A stretch of 64,000 nucleotides of DNA from positions 91,501 through 155,500 of the forward strand of contig JALFTI010000020.1 of the NCBI GenBank assembly GCA_022778585.1, given 5' to 3'. Shown here one piece after another: positions 16,229 to 26,063 of this stretch (position 1 is the first letter of the stretch; every line of letters starts with the position of its first letter). This stretch comes from Pygmaiobacter massiliensis. Lineage in GTDB: Bacteria > Bacillota > Clostridia > Oscillospirales > Ruminococcaceae. Position numbers and translations under genes: made by a program. The notes under the pieces were generated by a model, which was given only the letters and a program-made list of their open reading frames with translations, was not told where the DNA came from and did no database searches.

Positions 16229-17716
16229 GTGTTACATTCCAAAAGCATTACCTGGCGCTGGGTGCGTGGGAACCTTTTGCTTACCATTGCGGTGCTGCTT
16301 GCGGCAGAGTGCATTTTCATCTTTTCCTTGCGATCCAGCTTTTACTCTTCGGTTCGCACCTCCATTATGAGCAGGCTGAATACGCTAGAAGGTCAGCTGT
16401 CGGTCACCGCGCAGGACCCAGATACCGAGCGTAGCCAGGCTTTGCGGCGCTTAGCGGAAGACTTTGAGGAAAAGGACCAGTTTGAATTTATGCTGCTGGA
16501 CGGGCGCGGAAAGATTGTGGCCACCTCCAGCGGAGTAATTCCCCAGTATGCCGACGGGCTGGATGATTTTGCACGGGCTCAGGAGTCAGCGGATGGCGTT
16601 GGGCAGTGCCTTGGCAGCGGCAGCGATGGCGAACATCTCATGTCCATCTGCTGGATGATCCCAAATCCTGCGGGGGGAATCAGCGCAGTGCGCATGGTGA
16701 CCGGGCTGGAGCTGGTAGACCAGCAGATCGAGCTGTTTGTTTTTCTGTCGCTGGGTGTCGTTTTGCTGGTGGTGTTTTTCAGTGTCATGTCCGGCACCTA
16801 TTTTATCCGTTCCATTGTGCTGCCACTGGGCAAAGTGGAACAGACGGCAACCTCCATTGCAGCGGGTAATTTCAACGCCCGCATTGAGCCGCAGACCGAC
16901 GATGAGATTGGGCGGTTGTGTACCACCATCAATGATATGGCAAAGGAACTGGGGAAAACCGAGCAGCTGAAAAACGAATTTATCTCTTCGGTTTCCCACG
17001 AACTGCGCACCCCGCTTACCTCCATTAAAGGTTGGACCGAAACCCTGGCGGTGGTGCAAAACCCTGCCGACCAGAACTTTAAGCGGGGACTTTCGGTGAT
17101 AGGGCAGGAAACCGAACGCCTTTCCAAAATGGTGGAAGAGCTTTTGGACTTTTCCCGGCTGCAGAATGGCGGCGTTCGGCTGGAAGGCGAGCGGCTGGAC
17201 CTGGTTGCCGAGGTTGCAGATGTGCTTTTAATGGTGGGCCAGCGGGCAGAGCAGGAAAAGGTAAGCCTGCAGTTTGACGAGCCGCAGCTACCTTACCCGG
17301 TATTTGCGGATAAAAACCGGCTGCGGCAGGTATTTTTGAATTTGTTGGATAATGCCTTAAAATACTCGCCGCCGGGCGGGGTGATCAAGGTGGAAATTTC
17401 TGCAGCCGGCCCCAGGGCACAGGTCAGCATTGCCGACCAGGGACCGGGCATTCGCCCCGAAGATTTGGGCAATGTAAAACAAAAATTTTATAAAGGCCAG
17501 GGGGCTGTGCGGGGCAGCGGAATTGGCCTGGCGGTGGTGGACGAACTGGTGGCCATGCACGGCGGCAGCTTTGAGGTAGAAAGCAGCTATGGGTACGGAA
17601 CCCGTGTGGTGGTACAGCTGCCCTTGGTTCAGGCAAATTCTCATGCGGGGGCTTTGCCTTCGCAAAAAGCAGATAAAACAAAACCGGCCGCAAGGTCTGG
17701 AAAGGATAAAAAATGA
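16229..17716 (+). CDS. sensor histidine kinase
   Basis: A 495-aa kinase starting at GTG 16229, 7 bases after AAAGGAGG. One membrane helix (about 11-33) and a second (about 170-192) enclose an extracellular domain. A HAMP linker follows (LPLGKVEQTATSIAAGNFNARI), then the H box FISSVSHELRTPLTSIKGWTE, N box RLRQVFLNLLDNALKYSPPGG, DQGPGI and GSGIGLAVVDELVAMHGG. It is a PhoR/ResE-like kinase that should phosphorylate the regulator at 15353. Its C-terminus is basic and its stop overlaps the YqhQ-like gene by 4 bases. Confidence 0.95.
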   Translation: MLHSKSITWRWVRGNLLLTIAVLLAAECIFIFSLRSSFYSSVRTSIMSRLNTLEGQLSVTAQDPDTERSQALRRLAEDFEEKDQFEFMLLDGRGKIVATSSGVIPQYADGLDDFARAQESADGVGQCLGSGSDGEHLMSICWMIPNPAGGISAVRMVTGLELVDQQIELFVFLSLGVVLLVVFFSVMSGTYFIRSIVLPLGKVEQTATSIAAGNFNARIEPQTDDEIGRLCTTINDMAKELGKTEQLKNEFISSVSHELRTPLTSIKGWTETLAVVQNPADQNFKRGLSVIGQETERLSKMVEELLDFSRLQNGGVRLEGERLDLVAEVADVLLMVGQRAEQEKVSLQFDEPQLPYPVFADKNRLRQVFLNLLDNALKYSPPGGVIKVEISAAGPRAQVSIADQGPGIRPEDLGNVKQKFYKGQGAVRGSGIGLAVVDELVAMHGGSFEVESSYGYGTRVVVQLPLVQANSHAGALPSQKADKTKPAARSGKDKK

Positions 17717-18645
17717 GCAAGGAAAAATTCAAAACTTCGATTGGCGGCCAGGCCCTGATTGAGGGGGTTATGATGCGGGGCCCCTCGCAGCTGGCGCTGG
17801 CCGTAAGAGAACCGGGGGGGAAAATTGTGGTGGAAACCACCCCTCTCAAGCCAGCGCCCTTTTGGGCAAAGCTGCCGCTTTTGCGGGGTATTTTTTCGTT
17901 TTGCAGTTCGCTGGCTACCGGGTATCGGTGCCTCATGCGCTCAGCGGATATCAGTATGACAGAGGAGGAAAAGCAGGAGGAAAAGGGAAAGCTGGAACTT
18001 TGGGCAGAGGAACATTTGGGCGATAAGGCCAGCGCTTTGATGATGGGCATTGCAGGGGTGCTGGGCGGTGTTCTGGCCATTGTGCTGTTTATGGTGCTGC
18101 CCACCTTTTTTACCGGGCTTTTGGACCGGCTGGTGCCGCTGGGAATGGCCAAAGCCCTGGTAGAAGGGGTGCTGAAGCTGGCCATTTTTATCCTGTACCT
18201 GTTTGCGGTTTCCCGCATGCCCTCCATTCACAGGGTGTTTCGGTACCACGGGGCCGAACATAAAACCATTGCCACCTATGAAGCAGGTGAAGAGCTTACC
18301 GTGGAACATGTGGAAAAAAACAGCCGGTTTCATCGCCGGTGCGGCACCAGTTTTTTAATTTTGGTGCTCATTATCAGCATTTTGGTCTTTTCGCTGGTGC
18401 CCTGGCATTCCACCCTGGGAAGGGTGGGGCTGAAACTGCTGCTTTTGCCGGTGGTTATGGGCCTGGCTTACGAAGTTATTAAATATGCCGGGCGGCATGA
18501 CAACCTGTTAACCAGGGCTTTGTCTGCCCCGGGGCTTTGGCTGCAGCGGCTTACCACTGCCGAACCGGACGCCGGCATGATGGAGGTGGCCATAGCTGCC
18601 ATGAAGGCAGTGATGCCGAAAGAAGGGGAGGACGACCGTTGGTGA
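17713..18645 (+). CDS. DUF1385 membrane protein, YqhQ-like
   Basis: A 310-aa protein with the family signature SIGGQALIEGVMMRGP at the N-terminus and VFRYHGAEHKTIATYEAGEELTVEHVEKNSRFHRRCGTSF in the middle, each cut short here by membrane segments at about residues 110-135, 150-170 and 210-230. The family is widespread in Firmicutes, including Bacillus YqhQ, and has no settled function. Translation starts within the kinase stop codon (ATGA). It is followed by prmC with a one-base overlap; prmC and this gene are regular neighbours in Clostridia. Confidence 0.92.
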   Translation: MSKEKFKTSIGGQALIEGVMMRGPSQLALAVREPGGKIVVETTPLKPAPFWAKLPLLRGIFSFCSSLATGYRCLMRSADISMTEEEKQEEKGKLELWAEEHLGDKASALMMGIAGVLGGVLAIVLFMVLPTFFTGLLDRLVPLGMAKALVEGVLKLAIFILYLFAVSRMPSIHRVFRYHGAEHKTIATYEAGEELTVEHVEKNSRFHRRCGTSFLILVLIISILVFSLVPWHSTLGRVGLKLLLLPVVMGLAYEVIKYAGRHDNLLTRALSAPGLWLQRLTTAEPDAGMMEVAIAAMKAVMPKEGEDDRW

Positions 18646-19493
18646 TGGTGCGCCAAAGGCTGAAACAGGCCCAAAAACAGCTGGAAGCAGCCGGGGTGGA
18701 GGATGCCGCGTTTGATGCCGCGCAGCTTTGGCAGTGCGCTACCGGTACCGATTGGCGGCTGTGCGGGGCGGATTTTGACCCCGGCCAAAAGGCACTGGAC
18801 CGGTTTAGCGCGCTTTTGGAGCGCAGGGCCAGGCATTACCCGCTGCAGTACCTTTTAGGGGAATGGGACTTTTACGATATTACCCTTGCGGTGGGGCCCG
18901 GGGTGCTGATTCCCCGCCCGGATACCGAAGTGGTGCTGGAACAGGCCCTTTGTCTGTTAAAGGGCCGTGCCAAGCCGCAGGTTGCAGACCTTTGTGCGGG
19001 CAGCGGGGCAATTGGCTGCGCCATTGCCAACCGGATTAAACCGGCAAAGGTGTATTGTGTGGAAGCCTACCAGGAAGCGTTTTTCTGGCTTTTGAAAAAC
19101 TGCGGCCGGTATGGGGCACTGCCGGTGCAGGCGGATGTGTTTTTTTGGCAAGACCAGCTTCTAGATGAAAGCCTGGACTTGGTTGTTTCAAACCCGCCCT
19201 ATGTGACCGGGCAGGAGTATACCGCCTTGCAGCCAGAGCTTTATTTTGAACCGTCCACAGCCCTTTTGGCCGGCGAGGAGGGGCTTTGCTTTTACCGGCA
19301 TATCGCTAAGGCTTACCGACAGAAATTGGTGAAAGGCGGCGCACTTTGCTTTGAAATTGGCGCAGGCCAGGCAAAAGCTGTTTGCCAAATTTTGCAGGAA
19401 AATGGGTATACTGACCTGGGTGTGCGGCAGGACTTTGGTCGCAAAGACCGGTGCGTATGGGGGATAAGACCGATTTATGACTCAGTAAAATAA
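18645..19493 (+). CDS. prmC: peptide chain release factor N5-glutamine methyltransferase
   Basis: A 282-aa SAM-dependent enzyme that methylates the Gln of the GGQ motif in release factors. It has the N-terminal helical domain ([10 protein letters not shown]), [34 protein letters not shown], the SAM loop [18 protein letters not shown], and the catalytic NPPY in [17 protein letters not shown] 18639, GTG 18642 and ATG 18645 are all in frame and close to GGGGAGG; ATG is given, although TTG has the best spacing. The start overlaps the stop of the preceding gene. Confidence 0.95.
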   Translation: MVRQRLKQAQKQLEAAGVEDAAFDAAQLWQCATGTDWRLCGADFDPGQKALDRFSALLERRARHYPLQYLLGEWDFYDITLAVGPGVLIPRPDTEVVLEQALCLLKGRAKPQVADLCAGSGAIGCAIANRIKPAKVYCVEAYQEAFFWLLKNCGRYGALPVQADVFFWQDQLLDESLDLVVSNPPYVTGQEYTALQPELYFEPSTALLAGEEGLCFYRHIAKAYRQKLVKGGALCFEIGAGQAKAVCQILQENGYTDLGVRQDFGRKDRCVWGIRPIYDSVK

Positions 19494-19503
19494 CAACTTT
19501 TGG

Positions 19504-19532
19504 TTGTGTTTTGGCCCCAAAGCTGGTATACT
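19504..19532 (+). promoter_or_regulatory. recA promoter
   Basis: TTGTGT (19504-19509), 17-bp spacer, TATACT (19527-19532). The leader to the TTG at 19633 is about 95 bases. No GAAC-N4-GTTC LexA-type box is seen near it. Confidence 0.7.
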
Positions 19533-19632
19533 GGGGATAAACAAAATAAATAAAAAAGCCGCCGGGCTACCTAAGGCAGCAGCTGGCGGAACAGGCGGCC
19601 TTTCTTTGGCCGCAAATAGGGAGGAAACCGGA

Positions 19633-20807
<1,175 letters not shown>

Positions 20808-20808
<1 letters not shown>

Positions 20809-21452
20809 TGGATGAAATCCGTATTGAGCAGGTCCGTGAAACCAAAAAGGGAAGATATGCCCTCTTTACACAAGAGGGCTTCCTTTTTTCGGTGGACAGC
20901 GAGACCTTGGTGAAGTATAATATCGGTGCGGGAAGCCTGCTTTCGGGGCCGCAGCTGGAAATGCTTTTGCAGCAAAGCGATCTGCGGCGCTGTAAGGACA
21001 AAGCGCTGCGGCTTTTGTCGATGCGCCAGTATGCTTCACAGGAATTGTACGAAAAGCTTCTGCGGGACTTTGTTCCCCAAACGGCCGCCGCCGCTGTGGA
21101 ACAGATGCATAACCTGCAGCTTCTGGATGATGCGGCCTTTGCCGAACAGCGGGCCCAATATCTGCAGCGGCAGAAAAAAAGCCGCCGGCAGATTGTGTAC
21201 AGCCTGCGCCAGTTGGGTATCCAGCCGCAGCTGATTGACCAGGCGCTTGCCTCTTTGCCCGAAGAGGAGGACGAGGTGCTGGATCGGCTGATAAGGCGGC
21301 AGTATGCTTCCAGGCTTGCTGCCGGCAAAACCCAGCAGGTGGCAGCTGCCCTTATGCGCCGCGGCTTCAGCGGTGCTAAGGTGCGGTGCGCTTTGGAACG
21401 GTTTTGTGAAGAAAACCAAAACGAAGGTTTGCAGGAAGCCTGGGACTGGTAA
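20808..21452 (+). CDS. recX: regulatory protein RecX
   Basis: A 214-aa, helix-rich protein that binds RecA filaments and modulates them. The family pattern is visible as KALRLLSMRQYASQELYEKL, LQLLDDAAFAEQRAQYLQRQKKSRRQIVYSLRQLGI, and repeated three-helix units. It starts at ATG 20808, sharing the A of the recA stop (TGATG), so it is translationally coupled to recA. Confidence 0.93.
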
Positions 21453-21624
21453 GGGCGGGCCGCTCAGACGGCCTCTTTCGCGGCAGGCGTTTTGCTCGCT
21501 GCCTGCCCAACAGGTCCTTGGAACATAGCGTGCCAACAGGCCGGTGTGTTATGAGGGGTGGTATAGCCCAATCCGGCCGGAATAGCCGGCGCAGCAAAAG
21601 CGCCGCAGAAAAAAGGAAGGTTCT

Positions 21625-22977
21625 ATGAAGATTGCCATGATCTCACTGGGGTGTCCCAAAAACCAGGTAGATGCGGATGTGCTGTGCCATCGGCTGCTGG
21701 CTGCCGGGTATGAAACTACCCCTTACCCCGAGGATGCAGATGTTATTCTGGTGAATACCTGCGGGTTTATTGAAAGCGCCAAGCAGGAGGCTATTGACAA
21801 TATTCTGCAGGCGGCCAGCTATAAAAAGGATGGCCGAAATCCCAAGTTGGTGGTGACAGGCTGCCTGGCCGAACGTTACCGCCAGGAGATCCAAAAGGAA
21901 ATTCCCGAGGTGGACGCCACGGTGGGGATTGGCTGCAACGGAGATATTGTAGAAATTTTACAGCGTGCACTTTCGGGCGAAAAGGTGGAGGCTTTTGGGC
22001 CGAAAACCGACCTTTCCATCGACGAAAAGCGGGTTATATCCACCCCGCGCCATTATGCCTACTTAAAAATTGCGGAAGGCTGCGACAATCGCTGCACCTA
22101 CTGCGCCATTCCCATGATCCGCGGTCCGCTGCGCAGCCGCACCATTGATTCTCTGGTGGCCGAAGCAAATTGGCTTGCACAGGAAGGGGTAAAAGAGCTG
22201 ATTGTGGTGGCGCAGGATGTGACGGCGTATGGCTGCGATTTAAATGGTGGACATTCGCTGATAGCCCCCCTGCTGGACCAATTGCAGAAGGTGGAAGGAA
22301 TACGCTGGATCCGGCTTTTGTACGCCTACCCGGAGCGCATTACCGATGAATTTATCGCGGCGATGTGCCGCAACAGCAAGGTAGTGCCCTATCTGGACCT
22401 GCCCATTCAGCATGCCAACAGCGAGGTACTCAAGCGGATGAACCGCAAGGGGGACCGCAAAGTGGTGGAGGAGGCCATCTGCCGGCTGCGAAAGGCCATT
22501 CCAAACCTGACATTGCGTACGACCCTGATTGCCGGTTTCCCCGGCGAAACGCAGGAACAGTTTGAAGAGCTTTGCGAATTTGTAACGAAAACCCGGTTTG
22601 ACCGGCTGGGCTGTTTTGCCTATTCGGCCGAGGAAGATACCCCTGCCGCCCGGCTGCCCCAGCTGCCCGAGCAGCTGCGCCAGGAACGGGCGGACCAGAT
22701 TATGCAGCTGCAGTCTCGCATTATGGAAGAAAAGCAATCTGCAAAGGTGGGCAGCCGGCTTTTGGTGCTCTGCGATGAGCAGGATGACGAGACCGGTTTA
22801 TATATCTGCCGCTCTGCCGCCGATGCGCCGGAGATTGATACGGTGGTTTATGTGAAAAGCGACGCAGTGCCACTAGCCCAGGGAGAATTTTTAACCGTAA
22901 CCGTTACAGCAAACGATGTCTATGACCTGTATGCCGAGCCGGCAAAGGAGGAATGTTCGGATGAATCTGCCCAATAA
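21625..22977 (+). CDS. rimO: ribosomal protein S12 methylthiotransferase RimO
   Basis: A 450-aa radical SAM enzyme that methylthiolates Asp of ribosomal protein S12. The N-terminal Fe-S domain has three Cys (SLGCPKNQVD, VNTCGF, VTGCLAERY), the radical SAM cluster motif is EGCDNRCTYCAIPMIRG, and the C-terminal TRAM domain starts near residue 380. SLGCPKNQVD and IRGPLRSR point to RimO rather than MiaB. AAGGAAGG precedes the ATG. The 170-base gap after recX has two GC hairpins but no clear terminator. The end overlaps pgsA by 17 bases. Confidence 0.95.
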   Translation: MKIAMISLGCPKNQVDADVLCHRLLAAGYETTPYPEDADVILVNTCGFIESAKQEAIDNILQAASYKKDGRNPKLVVTGCLAERYRQEIQKEIPEVDATVGIGCNGDIVEILQRALSGEKVEAFGPKTDLSIDEKRVISTPRHYAYLKIAEGCDNRCTYCAIPMIRGPLRSRTIDSLVAEANWLAQEGVKELIVVAQDVTAYGCDLNGGHSLIAPLLDQLQKVEGIRWIRLLYAYPERITDEFIAAMCRNSKVVPYLDLPIQHANSEVLKRMNRKGDRKVVEEAICRLRKAIPNLTLRTTLIAGFPGETQEQFEELCEFVTKTRFDRLGCFAYSAEEDTPAARLPQLPEQLRQERADQIMQLQSRIMEEKQSAKVGSRLLVLCDEQDDETGLYICRSAADAPEIDTVVYVKSDAVPLAQGEFLTVTVTANDVYDLYAEPAKEECSDESAQ

Positions 22978-23542
22978 ATTAACGGTGGCCCGCATTGTGT
23001 TGGTGCCGGTTTTTATGGTGCTGGTCTCGCTGGGACAGTACGGCACACCCAGCTATGAAAGCTGGCAATACCTGGCGGCCGGGGTGGTGTTTGCGGTTGC
23101 AAGCTTTACTGATTATCTGGACGGCCACCTGGCTCGTAAATGGAACCTTGTGACCGATTTTGGTAAGTTTGCCGACCCGTTAGCGGATAAGCTGTTGACT
23201 ACGGTGGCCTTTTTGTATATGATGCGGGACGGTATATGCAGCCCGGTGGTGTTGGCTTTGATACTGGCGCGGGAATTTGCTGTGGCCGGTCTGCGCATGA
23301 TTGCGGCCGGCGCCAAGGACGGCAAAGTAATTGCTGCCAATATGTGGGGCAAGGTGAAAACGGTACTGCAGATGCTGACCATTTTGTACTACTATTTTGC
23401 CGCAGCGCTTGCTGGTCCTACCGATGTAATGGCGGTTGGTTTGGTAAGCCAGCTGCTGTGCTGGCTGGTGGCGCTGGTGACGGTTGTTTCGGGCGGTAAA
23501 TATCTGTGGGATAACCGCCAGTTTATTGCAAACGCCCGTTGA
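22961..23542 (+). CDS. pgsA: CDP-diacylglycerol--glycerol-3-phosphate 3-phosphatidyltransferase
   Basis: A 193-aa membrane enzyme that makes phosphatidylglycerolphosphate. ATG 22961 is chosen because AAAGGAGG is 9 bases away and the product then starts MNLPNKLTVARIVLVPVFM, the usual PgsA opening. The CDP-alcohol phosphotransferase motif D-G-x2-A-R-x8-G-x3-D-x3-D is complete at DGHLARKWN..FGKFADPLAD. About five membrane helices. It overlaps the rimO end; rimO-pgsA order is common in Firmicutes. Confidence 0.95.
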   Translation: MNLPNKLTVARIVLVPVFMVLVSLGQYGTPSYESWQYLAAGVVFAVASFTDYLDGHLARKWNLVTDFGKFADPLADKLLTTVAFLYMMRDGICSPVVLALILAREFAVAGLRMIAAGAKDGKVIAANMWGKVKTVLQMLTILYYYFAAALAGPTDVMAVGLVSQLLCWLVALVTVVSGGKYLWDNRQFIANAR

Positions 23543-23596
23543 TGGTTGGAAAAGGTTGTTAAGCTTTGCATAAAAAATAACGGTTTATAAGGACAG

Positions 23597-23636
23597 AAAA
23601 AACGCCGGCAGACATAGGTCTGACGGTGTTTTTTTA
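23597..23636 (+). terminator. intrinsic terminator
   Basis: AAAAAACGCCG and CGGTGTTTTTT enclose an inner CAGAC/GTCTG hairpin, with a T run at the end. It ends the rimO-pgsA transcript. Confidence 0.88.
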
Positions 23637-23943
23637 TAAAAATATCAATCATGCAAAATAAACAATTAGGGCAGTATTTTTTATAAAAAAGCCTTTCTTT
23701 ATAAAATGGTGGACTGAAACAATACACAACAATAAAAATGGCAAATATATGGCAATTTTTGCCAAACATATACATAAAATAATTGATTTAAGGGCTGAAA
23801 TATGGTAGTCTGACATATAATATAAAATAATGAACAAAAGAATGAAAAGAGGCGGAACAGGAAAAATTTTTCCTTTGCCCCGTTTTGGCAGTTCGCCTTT
23901 GGGAAAAGGGTAAAGCGCGCCAGCTTTTGGAAAGGAGCCTGAC
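23637..23943 (+). promoter_or_regulatory. AT-rich upstream region of the BTAD regulator
   Basis: A 300-base AT-rich gap without a gene. TGGCAA at 23739-23744 is repeated at 23750-23755, the second copy being part of the palindrome TGGCAA-TTT-TTGCCA (23750-23764). A TATAAT lies at 23816-23821 without a good -35. The palindrome could be an operator controlling the regulator. No SARP-type repeat pair precedes this -10, so there is no sign of self-regulation through the motif seen at 25460. Confidence 0.4.
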
Positions 23944-25173
23944 ATGGGAGAATATGCAAAATTGCGGGTCACCATGTTTGGAGATTTCGTTATGAATTAC
24001 CAGGGGACCCAATTGCGGCTGGAACGCACCAATACTACCAAAGCGATGCAAGCATTGCAGATGCTTTTGTATTATGGTGAATCTGGCGTTCCGCGCAATA
24101 TGTTTATGGATGCCCTCTACAGCCAGGATGAGTCGGTGAGTGACCCGGCCAATAATTTAAAGGTGACGGTCAGCAATCTGCGCCGGCTGCTGGTAAAAGC
24201 GGGGCTTGTGGGAACAACCATACGCTTTGCGGGTGGAAATTACTACTGGCAAAGTGAGCTGGAGGTCCAGCTGGATATTCGCGATTTTTCTTTGGAGGTA
24301 AAGCGGGCTAAGGTGGCTAAAAACGAAAAAGAGCAGCTGGAACACCTGACAAGTGCCTGTGAGTTGTACACCGGTGATTTTTTGCCGCATCTGCAGACAG
24401 AAGACTGGAGTATGGCTGCTGCCGCCCGCTACCGGGAAGAGTTTTTTGCCTGTGTGCGGCAACTTGCAGCTTTATATAAGGAACGGGAAGATTATCCTCA
24501 TATGCTGCAGATAGCAACCCATGCAGCGGCTTTGTATCCGCTGGAAGAATGGTGGGCGCTGCGCATTGAAAGTTTGTTGGGAATGGAGCGCTACCAGGAA
24601 GCTAAGGCAGTGTATGAGGAGTCGGTAAACAGCTTGGCGGAAGAGTATGATGTTCGCCCAAGCAAACGCCTTTTGGAATGTTTGCGCCGGATTGATAAGG
24701 CGACCGAAAATAAGAATGTTACATTGGACCAACTGCAGGCCATGCTGCAGGAGGCTGCACTGCCAAACGGCGCCTATTATTGCCCGTTGCCTGGTTTTAT
24801 TGACGCATACCGGGTAGCCAGCCGCATGCTGGAGCGCAGTGGTCAGTCTGCCTACCTGATGTTGTGTTGGATGGTAGACGGAAAGGGGCAGCGGTTAACC
24901 GATAAGGAAAAAGCTGCATGGGCTGCTCCCAAAATCAGCAGTGCGATTCGCAGCTCCTTGCGCCGTGGCGATTCCTATACGCAGCCTGGGCGAGACCGCT
25001 TTCTGGTTTTATTGATCGGAACCAACCAGGAGAACTGTTCGTTGATCAGCTCCCGCATTGAGGCCCATTATAAAAAAGACCCTGCGCGGGGAGTGCAGCT
25101 GCGCTTTAAACTGGCACCGGTACGGGATGTGAACAGCGAGGAAATGTTCCAAAATAAACCTTCCTGGAAGTAA
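23944..25173 (+). CDS. BTAD/SARP-type transcriptional regulator with GGDEF-like C-terminus
   Basis: A 409-aa protein after AAAGGAGCC. Residues 1-95 form an OmpR-like winged helix (LRVTMFGDFVMNYQGTQLRLERTNTTKAMQALQML, NLKVTVSNLRRLLVKAGL). Residues about 100-250 are the helical bacterial transcriptional activator domain (VKRAKVAKNEKEQLEHLTSACELYTGDFLPHL, ALRIESLLGMERYQEAKAVYEE). Both together are the AfsR/SARP arrangement. Residues 275-400 look like a degenerate GGDEF domain: RSSLRRGDSYTQPGRDRFLVLLIG keeps the RGD.. and FLVLL positions but lost GGDEF, so it cannot make cyclic di-GMP. It likely activates the surface locus that follows, where two SARP-type operators are found. Confidence 0.85.
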   Translation: MGEYAKLRVTMFGDFVMNYQGTQLRLERTNTTKAMQALQMLLYYGESGVPRNMFMDALYSQDESVSDPANNLKVTVSNLRRLLVKAGLVGTTIRFAGGNYYWQSELEVQLDIRDFSLEVKRAKVAKNEKEQLEHLTSACELYTGDFLPHLQTEDWSMAAAARYREEFFACVRQLAALYKEREDYPHMLQIATHAAALYPLEEWWALRIESLLGMERYQEAKAVYEESVNSLAEEYDVRPSKRLLECLRRIDKATENKNVTLDQLQAMLQEAALPNGAYYCPLPGFIDAYRVASRMLERSGQSAYLMLCWMVDGKGQRLTDKEKAAWAAPKISSAIRSSLRRGDSYTQPGRDRFLVLLIGTNQENCSLISSRIEAHYKKDPARGVQLRFKLAPVRDVNSEEMFQNKPSWK

Positions 25174-25294
25174 AAAGGCATTAACTCGCCCTTTATTAGA
25201 TAAAAACTACATAGGCGAAAAAACAGTCAAAAAACAAATTTTCCCAACTGTACTGGCTGTAAAGCGGCCCTTAATAGGCCTGGTGTGGTGAACA

Positions 25295-25343
25295 AAACAG
25301 GAAAAAGGCTGCCGCCTGCTGGTGGCAGCTCTTTTTCCTGTTT
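25295..25343 (+). terminator. intrinsic terminator
   Basis: AAACAGGAAAAAG pairs with CTTTTTCCTGTTT, with an inner CTGCC/GGCAG stem. It separates the regulator gene from the surface operon. Confidence 0.85.
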
Positions 25344-25459
25344 GTAAAAAACTATGCCAAAATAGAAAGGTTGGGTTTTGCAGCCGGCTGGTTTTAACAG
25401 TAATATAGAAAACAAAGGGTTAGGAATTTTCATTAAATATTTAATTTTTGACAACTCAT

Positions 25460-25491
25460 TTAACCGAATCTTTACCACTGGCTGATATGAT
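25460..25491 (+). promoter_or_regulatory. SARP-type operator and -10, surface operon
   Basis: Heptamers TTAACCG (25460-25466) and TTTACCA (25471-25477) are direct repeats 4 bp apart (11-bp period). Exactly 8 bp follow before the -10 TATGAT (25486-25491), and no -35 of the usual kind exists. This 7-4-7-8 arrangement is the known layout of SARP binding sites. The same arrangement with 16 of 17 identical bases lies at 41437. Confidence 0.7.
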
Positions 25492-25526
25492 AAGGCTGTA
25501 ATGGTTGAAAAGGGGGGATGTATGCA

Positions 25527-25976
25527 GTGCAAGCGATAAGTCGCAGCGCGGCCAATCTGGTCCGTGTGTGTGTGGACCGGGCGGATGATGTGGGATTTTC
25601 CGGCCGGTATTACCACCGGTACAGCAACAGTCCGTTTTTGTTTTCTACCCCCGATGATCTGGTTGAAAAAATGGATTATCTGTTTGACCAACTGGGATTT
25701 CCGCAGCCAACCGTTCAACTGCGCAGTTTCAAACTGCAGCCTAAACCAAACAGAGAGGAATTTCCTATGGCAAAGGACAGAGTCAATGCGCTGGAAGATC
25801 AGACGGGAGAAATGGCGACATTTGTGGTGCATGTGATGTACCGGCAAAACGCCACTTGGCAGGGAAATGTATTTTGGGCGGAAAAAAACCAAAGTGTTAA
25901 CTTCCGTTCTGCCCTGGAGCTGATTAAATTAATGGATAGTGCGCTGGACCAATCAGCCCCCGAAAAAGAAGAGTAA
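25527..25976 (+). CDS. conserved protein of unknown function, first gene of surface operon
   Basis: A 149-aa protein not recognised. GTG 25527 is preferred, 9 bases after a GGGGGG run; ATG 25518 directly abuts it. It has no signal peptide or membrane segment, so it is probably cytoplasmic. Visible stretches are GFSGRYYHRYSNSPFLFSTPDDLVEKMDYLFDQLGFP in two halves, a middle QLRSFKL, and a C-terminal ATWQGNVFWAEKNQSVNFRSALELIKLMDSAL. It is the first gene behind the SARP-type promoter and is 87 bases from the giant surface protein gene. Its position suggests a role in making or regulating the surface structure. Confidence 0.75.
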   Translation: MQAISRSAANLVRVCVDRADDVGFSGRYYHRYSNSPFLFSTPDDLVEKMDYLFDQLGFPQPTVQLRSFKLQPKPNREEFPMAKDRVNALEDQTGEMATFVVHVMYRQNATWQGNVFWAEKNQSVNFRSALELIKLMDSALDQSAPEKEE

Positions 25977-26063
25977 ATTGCGCCCCGGGGTTGCCCGGGT
26001 AAAAACCTTTTCAAACGCTGGTTAGCGAAGAGATAGATGAAATTTGGCTTAGGAGGAAAGAAG

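Noticed and set aside
19494..19632. LexA box upstream of recA
   Set aside because: A CAAC-TTTTG-GTTG inverted repeat is present near 19493-19506, but it does not match the Gram-positive SOS box.
21453..21624. Terminator between recX and rimO
   Set aside because: Two GC hairpins are seen (for example GGCCG-CTCAGA-CGGCC), but no T run follows, so a terminator call is not supported.
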